Positions 48,604-61,660 of a DNA stretch of 64,000 nt are shown piece after piece. The notes beneath the pieces are model-generated. The model was given only the letters and a program-made list of their open reading frames with translations. It did not search any database and was not told where the DNA came from. Numbering within the stretch: the first letter of the stretch is position 1; the number at the start of each line of letters is the position of its first letter. The position numbers were made by a program, and so were the translations under genes. Source of the stretch: Strongyloides papillosus (Eukaryota > Nematoda > Chromadorea > Rhabditida > Strongyloididae); NCBI GenBank assembly GCA_005656395.1, contig SRSI01000048.1, positions 1,116,001 through 1,180,000 of the forward strand, written 5' to 3'.

Positions 48604-51600
48604 TCTTGAAATGTTAGAAAATCTAAAAATTTTAATAAATAGGTACTCTTTATACCACCATACAAACACCCTTCCTCATAAGACATATGCCGCTCTGATC
48701 CATCCTAAGCATTATAAAAATATTATTTTTGTTAATTATTTTAATTAGTATTTTTTGATAAATATTTAATGATTTTAATGGCATAATGTGATTAATTAAT
48801 TATGCCTGATTTAATATAATGAGAATGCACATAATAATATAACCATTCCTAGTGTCACAGATGTTTAGAAAAGTCTTTTGAATAATAATTAATTACTAGT
48901 TCATGTGCTAACTTATTATTAATCGTAGTAATAATAATTGAAATTATTTCTTTTATATAATTTAGTTTTAAAACTTTCTATATATATTAGCATTTTTTTT
49001 GTGTGTCAATTATTTATCTAAATTTATTTATTATTATTTTTTTTATTATAAATCCCCAATAGAATCATTTTCCCCCTCCATCTCTACTTTTTCCCATAAT
49101 TTCCATCTCCTCACGGTATGGCAATAGAATATGGAAAATATGTATAAAAAATTTTTGAAAATCCATTTAAAAAATTGTGTTTTATGTATGTCCCAATTAA
49201 ATATGTCTTCAACGAGCAAACACCAAAACTTTAATCGTGATTTTTATCATAGTTGTAGGAGAAATTTCTACATTATGATCTAGATGCAGGAATATATATT
49301 ATATAAAAATATAGGCAAAAAATTGCGCGGATTATATAATATTTGTTAATGTTTCAATATTTCCAACATATTTACATACTAAAAAGTTTAAATAATTTCT
49401 TCAAAAATTTAATTACATGCATATGACGGTAATTTTATCTGGTATTTAAAATTTATACATTTCCCGTGACAGAATTGTGCATTATCGGCGGATGTCCTAT
49501 AAATAAAATTTCATTATTGTAGCTTCATTAATCTTGAATGTAATGTTGATTAGCGTTTTTTTTTACTATATTAAATTATTTATTTTTTTTTATTTTGTAG
49601 CTTAGTTTATCAATCATATTCTTGAAAATAAATAACTATATCTACTTGTTTTTTATTACCAAAATATATCTCGTTTTTAATGGAAACATGTATTTAGCAG
49701 ACAAAAACACGACCGTGACCTTATTTATCATAGATCCAGATATCTTAACTGTTATCATCAAAATTATCCATTACCCTTCACGTGTCTTCTATAATTTAAT
49801 CGACCAAATTTATTTTTAATCAACTTATGTATTCATGCAACATTTCAATTTAGCCATTTCCTCCATCTGTCATTGTTTGTCGGCAGAACCTCTCAACTTT
49901 TTCTTGATACATATACATATAATATAAATATACATGTATGTTTATTGTCTAGATTTTTGCCGAAATTTGAATGACATAGAAGTTAAGTTAATGTTATGTA
50001 TGGTTTCATAAATATATATCAAATTGTATAGGCATATGCGTAAAATTTAATGTATAATTAATCATGATTTAGATATTTGATAAGAAAAGAAGTTTAAAAT
50101 GCAACAAATTGATGAGATAAAAAAGCTGATTACCTTTTTTTTGTTATGACAATACGCTGTTTTTCACTACCAGAAAAATTGTTAATTAATTAATCCTATA
50201 TATTTTAATCTTTGGACAATTTTAAATATTAATTAAATTTATTTAATAATTTGTTTAAAGTACTTTCATATAGTTAATGTAGTTTGATAAATCGTATTTT
50301 CAAAAAAAAAGATCTTTGTACTGCTTTTTTGACAATTATCATCATTATCTCTCTACCACTTCATTTGCAATTAATACTATTACATATAGTGTTACTCTTT
50401 TCTTTTTAACATAAATTTAATTCTTTTCTGCTTAAACTTATTTATCGTGTCATTTTTTTTTATATAATTTTTTTGCTTTTAATTTTTTACTGTATACCTT
50501 TCTATTATTTAACTTACCGTATATAATATCTCTTTTTATGGATAGAGACTGTAACATTTATAAAATGAAAGGTAGAATATATCATATACATTAGAAAAAT
50601 TTATAATATAAAATAATTCTTTAGTTTTATTTTTTTTATTTATTTTAATAGTTTTCCACTAGTTTGTAACTTCCTTTTATAGCATGTTGATGATGGAGTA
50701 TTCTTCATCTATATTTCACTTGCATGTAATGGAGGCATCTTTAGTTAATCCAACTTATTTATTACAGAAGATGTTTCTTAATCTCATGAGATATACATAT
50801 GGACAGTACAGTCAAATAATTGGTAGTTTGAAATAATTTATATCATAAAGTAAAGTTTGTAAAATGGTATATCGCAATTTGATGATAATCTTTGATAAGC
50901 TCCATAATTTAAATTTAGGTGTTAGAATCATTTATACCACATTAGCTATTAGTTAAAATTTCCCTCGACTTTTAAAACATTAATTAAAATAGTTTTAATA
51001 AATACTATTGGGAGTTAAGATAATTAATATGAATCACCATGTGCACTTTATATTAATGGATCTGTAGAATTTATATAATGCTCTCAATTGACCTGGGATC
51101 AATTTTTGTCATATACAATATTGATAAATGTCAAAATATATTCAATCTGACGATGTCACCTATTACTTGAGCTTAAGAAAAATACTAAATATATCTATAA
51201 TTGTCTCTTTTGTCTATACATATAAATATAATCACATACATTGCATACATATATGTATAAAATATTTTTTTTTCGTCAATATTTATTCCAATCATCTTTC
51301 TTTCCTTTAAACTTTCTCTCATTCCCTTCGGACTTTGTAAACTTTATTTCCCTTTCCTCCTTAGGTCATTAGTTTTCAACATTCACACAACCCATCTGCC
51401 TTCATTTTCCCTAAAATCCTACAACAACATTAGCACCCCAACTTGCTACTAAATACAACTATAGCAAATTGTCTGATTATAAAGCATATATTTTTATTTT
51501 ATATATCAAATTTAGGTTCATCTGATTAGGAAAAATTTTCTTGGAGTTTCCGGCTTTTTCTATATTTAATATAATGTGTTGATAGGGAGCAGAAGCAAAA

Positions 51601-53074
51601 GTTAAGAAAATAAAATAAATGTTACAAAAATTACTTTTATACTTTTTTAAATTATATTTTTATATTTTTTATATTTTATAAATATATTTTATTTGTATAA
51701 AGGGAGATATGACATAAATTATCTCTTTTACATCTACCTATATTATATATTTAATGATCAAAGTTATTAAATGTAAATGATATTGGTATGCTTATATTGT
51801 ATTTAAATTTAATGAAATTTTACTAACAAAATAAAATTTCAAACATTAAAATACATATCAGGTCAATTTACTATTTTCTTATTGTTATTCTCATAAAATG
51901 CATTTTTATTTATTTGGTTATCTGTATATAGCTAAGTCTATGTAAATGAACGTTCTCCACCATATCCGCTTATCACATTACCCCATCTCAGTGATCTACC
52001 TAACTTCACCTTATTTGCCTAACGTCTTTATGAAATTGTCTAATCACTCCAATCACACAATTAAATATAAAATTTTATTTATTGTTATATTTATATATAC
52101 TGAGCCAATCATTTTATATTACCTCTTTTAAAATGTTTCATAAAATATATATTTTTATTTATATTATTATTATGGTTTAGTTAATCCTTTAGTTTATTAA
52201 TAATAACTTTCTAAAACCAAATTTAAATTTATTTCCTACAACTGTCTGGTGTCATATATTATTACACCAGAAAAGTTTTTGTTTTCTTCTGCTTCACAGT
52301 GTAATGAAATTAGTGTACACGATGATGAAAAAGACGGCAATTTAGTTTAATCGAAATATTATCCTTAGATGTGATAACCGTTTATTGGCGACAAATTGTT
52401 AAACAGTGATAGATAGATAGAGTAAGATATATATTAAATTAAATATTACTTTTTATTAATATATGTGTAAGGATCTGGCAAAATTTTATTCATATTCATA
52501 TAACAGGCTGATTTTTGTTGTACATTAAAAGTTTAAATAACTTATAAATGATAAATAAAAACCGAGGAAGGAATTTTGATAAATTTATTACCCATTTGTC
52601 TTAAGAAGGAGACATTTTAAATGATTAAGTAAACATACACAATTTATAAAAGTAAAGTTAGACAAATAAGAACAAATTTTTAAGACCCAAGTATATTTGT
52701 TAGTTAAGATCATATCATATATATTTTTTCTAACACACCAATCATTTTATATGATTATAAAATAATGTTTATTTTATGTAATATACAACGCGTAGAAAAA
52801 AAAGTATTAAATTTTATTAAAATGTAATATATTTATATTTTAATAAAATAATAATAATAAATATATTTATATATATTAATTTTGAGTATATAATTGCGTT
52901 TGATCAAAAGTAACATGATGTACTTTCATAATACATAAATGAACAGTTTATAACTTTCTATCTTTATATATTAATAATGTCAACTATTTTATATCAAATT
53001 CTTTTTTCTTTATCAATTGCCAAAAGTAATACTTAACCATAAATGACCCCGTTGATTACATTTTGCTTTTCCCT

Positions 53075-53118
53075 GAGTCTATGCCCTACATTGGTCATGG
53101 GCAAGTGCGCGAAGACTC
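53075..53118. other. Nested inverted repeats in a GC-richer patch
   Basis: GAGTCT at 53075-53080 pairs with AGACTC at 53113-53118, and inside it TGCCC at 53082-53086 pairs with GGGCA at 53099-53103, with a loop of about 12 bases. The stems are short but perfect and sit in one of the few G+C-rich patches of a 7-kb gene-poor tract. Could be a structured RNA or simply a cis-regulatory block. Confidence 0.3.
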
Positions 53119-55112
53119 TGACAAAAAGATAAAATAACGAGAAGCTTATATATAAATGTATATATTTTGGTGCATATAACTTTATCTATCTATTTCTGTA
53201 AACTCCCTATCCAATTTTGGCAAAATATATCGTTACTCCTATACTTTATAAGAGAGAGAGTGAGTTATAGAATATATATAAAAAAAAAATATTTCACCGT
53301 TTTGTATCTTCAACATATATCTTGATGAAGGAGTTTGTTCTGTTCTCTGTGTGTATTATAATATATGGTTATATATTGTATAAAACTATCCCGTTTATAG
53401 AATGACATCAAAGACCAGTATTCTCATTCTTGTTTTCAGTTGGCGGACATAACACCCAGCATTTAACACAAGGTCCCCCCACCCCCTCCTATGCCATTGC
53501 AATAATTTAGGGGTGCCATCTATATAGTTTTATATGTACATATGCGTAAGTATAATAAATAATAAGGGGTAGAGAGAGTTGTTGAACCGAAAAGGCCACA
53601 CAAATTCGGGGAAAAAGATTATAATTCTCGAAAACGGGAATGACTAAAACATCACCATTTCGCCAGAGAGATAGGGTTAACTACTTTTGTATCTTTACTG
53701 TACTTGCGCTGTTAAAGAAAATAAATCAACAATATAAACATCAATGGATATATAACATATACTTTATATATTATATTATGTGGTCCTTTCTATTCTTTAA
53801 TTCATTAAATAGCTATTATATATCCCAAAAAGAATCTTTTCTTTCAAGATCATAAAAAGGATATCTTTATAAATTATATTAAAAGGGGTATTAATTATAA
53901 ATATGAGTTTTATGTTCTCAAGGAAAAGAGTATTAGATCTAGTAACAAAAGAGATTACCATTCAAAAGTGGATTACCTTAATATTTAACAAATATAATTA
54001 CTATTTTTAATCTGTCTACATATTTTTTTTTATTATTTTCCCTTGACAGTACAATAATTGTTTTATTTAATTACTAACTATACAAAAGTTAGCTTTTATT
54101 TCTGATTCTAAAAAATTGAAACATTCAAGAACATGTGACTAAAAATATTCTATATTATTATATACGGTTTACATTCAAACTTGTCTATCACTAAAATATT
54201 CTAAATCCTTCTTATCCTAATTTGTTTCATCAAAAATTTTTCTTAATTTATATCTCTTTTTTATTCTTATATATTGCTTCAATCTACATATATTATAAAA
54301 TATTCTATGATAAATGCATATATTGCATAATCATTATCATATAATTTTGATTATTATTTTAAATGCCTTAATTAAGAAGTAGTTACAACTTCAAATATTA
54401 CTATTTTCTGGATATATTATTTTACTACAATTGACTAAATATGTTTTTATCCCCAAATTGTGTAATTTTGTTTATATATGTAATAAATATACATATGTAG
54501 ATGTATTTATATTTTATGGTGAATATGTGTTTGTAGTACAAAATATTTTAACACCACAATCTTGTATATCTTTTTTTATCATTAAATATATCTAATTCTT
54601 ACAACAAAAAAAGTAGCCAATGATTTGAAAATTAGTAGTTTATCGATGTTATAAATCATGATTATGCAAATTAATTTTTAAGAAAGAAAAAGTTTGTATA
54701 TTTATGTGTATGTTTAGGAGTTTTCATTAAAATTTGTAAACATGACAATTAAGTAATTATGGAGTACTTTTTCTTTTTAATTTTTTTGTCAAACACCACT
54801 TTACTAACTTGTCAATGACGTTCAAATCTTTTACAATCCCGGAAAATTCTTAAAAATTTCTCTTTATCCACTTAATATTGGTAAAAATTTTATCGCTATT
54901 TTGTGTTCTCTCTTATCATCTACCAAACTGGCCCCAAAAATTGTTAGCCTATATGTATCTGGTGCGATGATTGCGCTTTTGGCTTTAAACTCTACCCAAC
55001 TAATTTATTCCTTTTTCTCTGGTGTACCAAGAGAAAATTTTGAGTTGAGCGAAAGTTGAAACACAAACCTCAATCATCATCAAACTCAATATAACAATTG
55101 ATATATGTCGAG

Positions 55113-55130
55113 TATATATATATATATATA
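55113..55130. repeat. (TA)9 dinucleotide repeat
   Basis: Uninterrupted TA repeat of nine units, just upstream of a GC-richer patch in the SOX-like gene's 5' flank. Likely polymorphic; no function claimed. Confidence 0.8.
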
Positions 55131-55869
55131 CAATATATAAAGATATCTCCTTTGGTATGTTGGAGGCAGCCGCTCTCGAGACAGCGTCCAAAAACTTGCA
55201 TCTAGCTGTCCGGTAGGTACAGGGAGATCAACTTTAAATATCAGTGTCGGCTCTTTATACTTTCGATTGGTAATGATAATCAGAGAGCGCTACTTCATAT
55301 GTTTTATCTTTAACGACAATTTACAGTTGACTAAACGTAATGTCCCTACAGCTTACTTACTTAAAGTTATATTATTATATAAAAATACATATTCCTCAAT
55401 ATAATATTTGATGCCTTTCAACTTCCGATTTATAATAAAGACGTTTGCAAAAAAAAAAGAAGAAAGATGAGTAAGATACTGATAAATACCATGATTAATT
55501 AACTTAACTTTACCCCTATTGGTAAGGTGTTTTTCTTAACCATCTTACTTTTACCCCATTTACTTTTATCATCAAATGATAATAAGCTAAATTTTTTTTA
55601 TTGTCCATTATATTATACTACTTTTATCTTATCTCTTTACATAATAATATTTATTATTAGTTTATATGTTCTTCTTTAACAACATATTATCTCTATTTTA
55701 CTCTTATTTACTTTTATTGTTCTTTTTTTTACAAATCTTTTTAATTAAAAAAATGTTGGAATAATGATGAGAATGTCCGTTCGTCTCTCTCTCTTTCTTT
55801 TTTTTTCTTTTTTTTATCTTTTAACTTTTACCCTGTTTAAAGTACATAGTGATAAGTAATTTTTTTATT

Positions 55870-55893
55870 GTCTTTTTTTATAGTTATTGTATA
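55870..55893 (+). other. 3' splice acceptor just before the SOX-like start codon
   Basis: CTTTTTTTATAG ends at 55883, ten bases before the ATG at 55894. Fits trans-splicing or a 5'UTR intron whose upstream exon could lie in the gene-poor tract. Confidence 0.55.
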
Positions 55894-57480
55894 ATGTCAA
55901 CGGAAGACGTAACACCTCAAATAGGAAATTCGCCAACTAGTATTACCAATGAAGGTTCTTCAACATCTACTGGAGCCAGTGCATCTGGTACTCCATGCTA
56001 CGAGTCAGAACATACTATTTCTAATGAGCAAACTTCAATCGTGCCAAATACAGATGCTGTGCCAACACCGCCTTTATCTGAAGAGTAAGTTTTTAATGAT
56101 ATAACAAAATTAGAAATATATATATAATTTTATATGTATATTGTTAGTTTGGATTCATTATATTTTGAAACGTTTAAACTAGGAAATTGTAATTCAATGA
56201 ATAATTGAATGATAAATTAGATAGGAAAAATATATGCATTACAATTATACATAATTTAATTTGCAATTAACTTTCACAGTATACACATAAAATTTGTAAT
56301 TTTTAAAATTATATTTCTTAGAAAGTAAGGGTTGCCAATTAATAGTAGTGTAAATATTTAATTCACCTTATATTATATTATTTGTTAATGTATAGTTATA
56401 ACATACATCATATGGTGTTTATTTATCAAATATATGATGTATGTTTTATGTATATATAACAATAATACGCCCCAAACATATCTGATTACTTTATTGTATT
56501 ATATTTTAATAATATAATGTTTTTCTTTTAGACATGAATCCTCATATGACATGGAGTCTCTTGAAAATGAGATTGGCCTTCCAGGAGTTGAGATGCTAGC
56601 TGGAGGTAATGGTAGTGATCAACAATTCATTAAGCGTCCTTTAAATGCTTATATGATTTTTACAAGGGTTGAAAGAAAAAAGATTATGGCCCAAGATCCT
56701 AAGAAAAAGATGTTTGAAGTTAGTCGAGAGGTATGTTTATCTTTTATATTATTTTTTGTTTTTACAAAGATTATCTTATAAATTATATGTTTATATTTTT
56801 TTTGTAGATGGGTGAAAGGTGGAAAGCTTTAACAGATCTTCAGAAAAAGCCATTTTTTGATTTAGCTAAGAAACATAAAGAATTACATCAAAGTGTAAGT
56901 AAAAAAATCTAATTAATAAAAAACAAATATTTATTTATCTATCTTATTTCAGTATCTGAAACAAAATCCTGATATTGCATACCATCCTCAACGTAAGAAG
57001 ACATCAAAAAATAGTTCTTCTAATAATAAAGGTCAACAACCACCAACACCAGATTACAACGCGATGCCAGTTAAAACAATTTCTCCAAGTAATCATATTA
57101 TGCAACAACAAACCCAACAACAGCAACAATATTCACATCATATGAATAATGGAAGTTCGCTACAGACAAATGGTTTACAACAACAGCAACCAAATAACAA
57201 TAATCTTTATGGTACTCAAGGAACTACTGGTCAGGTTCACCAAAATGTTTGTACCTCAGCATTTTATATACCCCAACAACATATGAATCAAAATGGTATG
57301 CAACCTATTCAGATGATGCCAAATCAAAATAATGGAAATACAGATATGATGTTAGGATATTATAATCAAATATATCCAAATCAGGTTGTTGAGAATGGAC
57401 AAGGTGTTCTTGGGATGAGTAATAATGGATATTTCTATGATGGAATATACAATATGAATCATGCTAATGGAACGGGATAA
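55894..57480 (+). CDS. Divergent SOX-like HMG-box transcription factor
   Basis: Exons 55894-56084, 56532-56730, 56808-56894 and 56953-57480 encode 334 residues. The first intron (447 bases) is long for this window. The N-terminus is acidic and Ser/Thr-rich. The HMG box runs from about 97 to 175 across three exons: FIKRPLNAYMIFTRVERKKI, then MGERWKALTDLQKKPFFDLA, ending NPDIAYHPQRKK. It resembles SOX boxes in the opening RPxNAxMxxxR and the closing HPD-Y-P-RK pattern, but RPMNAFMVW is changed to RPLNAYMIF, HPDYKYRPRRK to NPDIAYHPQRKK, and it does not match any of the C. elegans SOX proteins I know well. The C-terminus is Gln/Asn/Met-rich (runs of Gln), like an activation domain. DNA binding and developmental role are inferred. 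Confidence 0.82.
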
Positions 57481-59553
57481 GTAGTATGGTATTTAGAAAC
57501 TGCCATCAAATGATATTATACTACTATGACAAAAAAAATACTTACAGGAGTCGGATAGATAATGAATTTTGTTTATAATTTTCAAAAAAATGCATAATAA
57601 TTATTTAACTGTTTGTCTGCGGTGCAGCAGTATATTTATATTATTTCTATACAAAATAGATAGTTTTGCTAAAATATTTTACAGATACACGTTGATGAAG
57701 ATTTGACGAAGAAAAGTTTTGTTTGTGTGAGAATATGTTTTTATATTTCAAGACAATAATTCATAACTATCTGGTTCCTTCTTTTTTGTTTTATTACTAA
57801 CTACTTTAAAATACTACTATTCTTTTGTCTTCATCATTCTCTCTGAGCCGGTACTTACAAATTCCTTTATGCCTTTACCTCCAAACTGAGGTCTGTATTT
57901 TCCTACAATCCAGTCTTCAATCTGGTTTTATTTGGCAGTTTATCAATTTTTTACACTATTAACTATGTTGCACCTCATCTGATAAGAAATATTTTGTATA
58001 CAGAGACCTTGATGTATTTTCCTAATATTATTATATACCATTGTTTTAATATTTTGTTTAATTCATGAATCCTTTTTTTATCCCATATACATAGTGATAC
58101 ACTTTTTTTACCTATACTTCCATACCAAAAAAATGTACAATAGTTGACAGATTATTTTTTTTTCATGTATAAGGTGCAGAAAATTCATTAACAGAATCCA
58201 GGATTAGATAGAGATAGATTTATTTTTAAATTATTTTGTTGAAACATAAAGATTATTGTATATTTTATATATTAAAGGCATAATTGTTTTTAATATATAT
58301 ATATTTTAATTTGGTCTGGTGCTTTCTTTTTTTTTACTCCAAACTTCCAAAATTATGCACAATATACACACACTAAAAAGATACATAAACCTTCTCTCTC
58401 TAGATATCATTATGATCACCTCATTACTACCTGAATTTTGTAACTTCTTTTTCATTATCTTTTTTTATTACTTTTAATATCCAAAATTTATCACATCTAT
58501 TATTAATTTAAAAATTATAAACTTGTCGATCTGTGTATTTTTTTTCAACATTCAGTATATCAATTATTGGCATCAAAGATTTTTCTATAATTATAATAAT
58601 TAATTTAATTTTTATATATGATATACATTTATTTTTATGTTCTTGTTATTTGATCTTCACAATTTTTTGTTACCTAAATCTGCTTAATAATAATTATATA
58701 TACATAAAATTTATATGATAAGTAGATGTTAAAATATGATTGAAATAATTATTGTAATTTTTTTAAATGAAAAAAAAAATTATTTAATGTGTTTATTTTT
58801 TTTTATTATCACTTTTGAAATACATTCTTCCATTGGTTGTCTTTTTTTTCTTCCAATTTAAATTTTTAACTAGTTTATTTTCTTGGCAATGAAGAATACT
58901 AAGTACAGATGTTTAGATAATTTTCATAAAATTGTTATCATATGTCTTTTGTTGTAAAGATGCCTTCCAGACAAGGAATATTACACACACATTTATCATT
59001 TAATGTAATGTTTATTGTAATTTCTCGAAAAAAAATTTTTAAAAGCACTATTTATCTTATGTTGATGATGATTCATAACTCTCCTCTTGTCATTGAAAAG
59101 TAATTAATTTAAAGAAAAAGAATTATCTAGAACACATTTTATTATTAAGTTTAAACTTATTATTTATGTTGGAGGATCAAATGATGATATAGTATCTTCT
59201 TAAAACATATTAAAGCATTTGTATTTTGATTTTAATATATGTGATTTTTCTGCCTCCGATTTAATAATTATATGACTAAGAGAGTTGTTCTACTCTTAGG
59301 AATGTTAATAAGAAAAAGTGGGATGGATGGCAGGGTGTTTAGAAAACATTGATCTGTTGATAACATTTAAAAATATCTGCTGGAGAGGTGATGGCAAAAG
59401 TTGATTAAAGAAAAATAATAACAATTAGTGGGCGTATCTGTGTGTATATTTATTGTTGTCAACATTCTAGAATATTTAAAGAAGGTTAAATACTTCATAT
59501 AAAAGCTTTAACTATCCATTATATTTAATTTTTAAGTTTATTAATATTCTATC
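57481..59553. other. Intergenic, long 3' flank of the SOX-like gene
   Basis: About 2.1 kb before the calponin-type gene. The first part is probably 3'UTR. It includes C-containing pyrimidine-rich stretches near 57770-57960. No coding or RNA gene recognised. Confidence 0.5.
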
Positions 59554-60040
59554 ATGGCTTCAAGAACAACCGCTGGAGGTATTGGCTTCGCTGTACAAGC
59601 TAAACAAGACTCAAAATATGTAGATAAAGAGGGAGAGATGCTCCTTAAATGGATTAAAGAACTTTCTGGTGAAAATATTAATACAAGTGGAGATAAAGAT
59701 AATTTTTTTAATCTTTTAAAAGATGGTACACTTTTATGTAAAGCTGCTAATGCTATTGAAGCTGGAGCTGTTAAAAAAATCCAAAAACCAATTTCTAACT
59801 TTGCTTGTTTAGAAAATATTAATTCATTTGTTGAGTTTGCCAAAAGTAAAGGAGTTCCAGTTGAATATACTTTCCAATCTGTTGATTTGTTTGAAAGACG
59901 TTCTTTGTACTCTGTTACCGTAACTCTTATTAATTTGGGAAGAATAGTAAGTTGTTTTTTTTAATATTATGTAAAATAATTTAATTAATTTTTTTTAGTT
60001 AGAAAAAGCTGGAAAAACAAATCCTTTTGTTCATGCTTAA
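59554..60040 (+). CDS. Calponin/transgelin-type single CH-domain protein
   Basis: Exons 59554-59946 and 59999-60040 (phase 0, 52-base intron) give 144 residues. Transgelin/calponin proteins bind actin filaments, mainly in muscle. The whole protein is one type-3 CH domain: [54 protein letters not shown] and [19 protein letters not shown] match the calponin signature closely. No 23-residue calponin repeat follows; it ends [11 protein letters not shown]. Length and layout fit the short nematode calponin-like proteins (C. elegans CPN-3/CPN-4 type). Codon use is G+C-richer than in neighbours, as expected for an abundant muscle protein. Confidence 0.92.
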
Positions 60041-61055
60041 ATATAAGCTTGGATACTCAGAAAACTTAGAAGAATTAAACAAAAATCTATTCTTTAACTT
60101 TTTCATAAAATAATGCATAAGAATAAGTGACTTGTTATAAAATATCACAGATAATCTTTCAATAACTATGAAAAGAATAATCAAATATTTCAAGTAATTA
60201 AGTAAATTCTTCTAAGTATATCATATTATACACTTGAATTATCTTTAATAAACTCTATGCTTTAATTTTTTTCCCGTAAATTCTTTGTCATAAAATAAAA
60301 AGAAAATAAATTTTTAAAGTATATTTTCTATAAAAATGAATGGCAAAAAAAAATAAAAGTAAATGAAGTATTTGACAATATATTTGATAGGTAATAAAAA
60401 AAATTCAATAAAGATAAAAATAATGAACATATGTTTTATGATGCTAAAATATATCTTCTTCCAACCTCTAAAAAATATATTAAATAAAAAAAGAAAATTA
60501 CAAACTTTAAAAATGTTAGAGAGCAAAAATAGCTATATTTTTTAAGCTTCTCACAATATTTAGAAAAGTTTTTTTTATTTTTATATAAAAATTTAAAAAT
60601 AAACAATATTCTCTAAAGATAATTTGTGTATACAATTGTTTATCTAATGTCAAAGCATAAATTATCCTTAGTATATAATTTACGCTATCACAATATATAT
60701 CTTATAATAATCTCAAATTTAATGTAATAAAAAACAGAAAAATTTTTTTCTCGAATGATATTGATATATGATAATTCTCTTTGTTTTTTTTAACACCCAT
60801 TTTAAAGTAATGTCGTAAGAGATAAATTAAATAATGTAATTTAAATCCTTTGTACTCTATATATTATAGCACTTAAATGATTCTTAAAACTCTAAAGACA
60901 AATTAATGGATTTTTATCTTTTGGTACATCTTTCTAAACGAAAGTTTTATTTCTACTTTTATACAATTATATACTTTTTTTTCCTTTTTTGAGTAAACCT
61001 TCTTTATCTTAAATTTATAGTTTTATAATATTGTTATTAAATAAACATTTTAATT
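60041..61055. other. Intergenic
   Basis: About 1 kb of A+T-rich DNA. Overlapping 60-70-codon frames on both strands near 60310-60545 are Ile/Lys/Phe-rich and look like chance. Nothing recognised. Confidence 0.55.
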
Positions 61056-61536
61056 ATGAACGATAGTATTATTGATCTTATATCAAATACAAAAATTCCT
61101 CCAACACCAGATGTGTTAGATAAAGGATATTGGGATACAATGGAGGGGCAAGCCTTAAAGAGTGCCAAAAGATGGGCAAGAGATGTATTGATAAGCTTAA
61201 CATCTGTCATACTACTTATTATTATAATTATTTCTGTATCATGTGTAAGTATTTTGTTTTTTTCTCTATCTTTTTAAATTCAATTTTTAATAGATAAGAG
61301 CATTTATTAAATCTCGTAATGATGCTTTATTACATGATCCAGAGGAACGATGGATAAAATCAATGTCATTGGATGGTAGATTATCACTAATGGACTCAAA
61401 TTTGTATAAAGAACAGGCAAAATTATTGTTAGTTAATATAGATGAAAAAGAGGATATTCAAAATTTATTTGAAAAAATTGAAGGTAATTGTAGAAATGGT
61501 ATTAAAATTGAATCCGTAACCGAGGAGGAGGGATAA
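61056..61536 (+). CDS. Unrecognised single-pass membrane protein
   Basis: Exons 61056-61244 and 61294-61536 (phase 0, 49-base intron GTAAGT...AATAG) give 143 residues. The N-terminal 45 residues are polar (LISNTKIPPTPDVLDKGYWD, then a basic AKRWARD). A single strong membrane helix (LISLTSVILLIIIIISVSC) lies at about 45-63. The C-terminal 80 residues are charged, ending in an acidic stretch (VTEEEG). There is no signal peptide, so it should be anchored by the internal helix. I recognise no family. It is tail to tail with the next gene, 124 bases apart. Confidence 0.72.
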
Positions 61537-61660
61537 AAAATTTTATTAAAAGTATTATTTAATATTGTAAAAGTATTTTATTTAGTGACTTGATATGTTA
61601 ATCACAGTATAATTAAAGTCATCAAAAAATTAATTAAGTTACATTCATCTATACATATTA

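Larger units (their letters stand above)
48604..55893. other. Long gene-poor tract between MRPL19 and the SOX-like gene
   Basis: About 7.3 kb with no gene I can support. It is less uniform than the 41-47 kb desert: richer patches occur near 53040-53130, 53395-53660 and 55140-55330, the first with nested inverted repeats, and a (TA)9 run at 55113-55130. Several 60-70-codon open frames have no protein character. As it is the upstream region of a HMG-box regulator, it is a natural place for enhancers or unannotated 5' exons. Confidence 0.55.

Noticed and set aside
53640..53855. 71-codon open frame starting MTKTSPFRQRDRV
   Set aside because: The first 13 residues look plausible but the rest is Tyr/Phe/Ile-rich noise; no partner exon found.
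55000..55191. 63-codon minus-strand frame with an Ala-rich start
   Set aside because: It reads through the (TA)9 repeat and starts from a non-ATG codon; not protein-like.
60314..60545. Overlapping open frames on both strands
   Set aside because: Both are Lys/Ile or Phe/Ile-rich readings of the same A+T-rich DNA.
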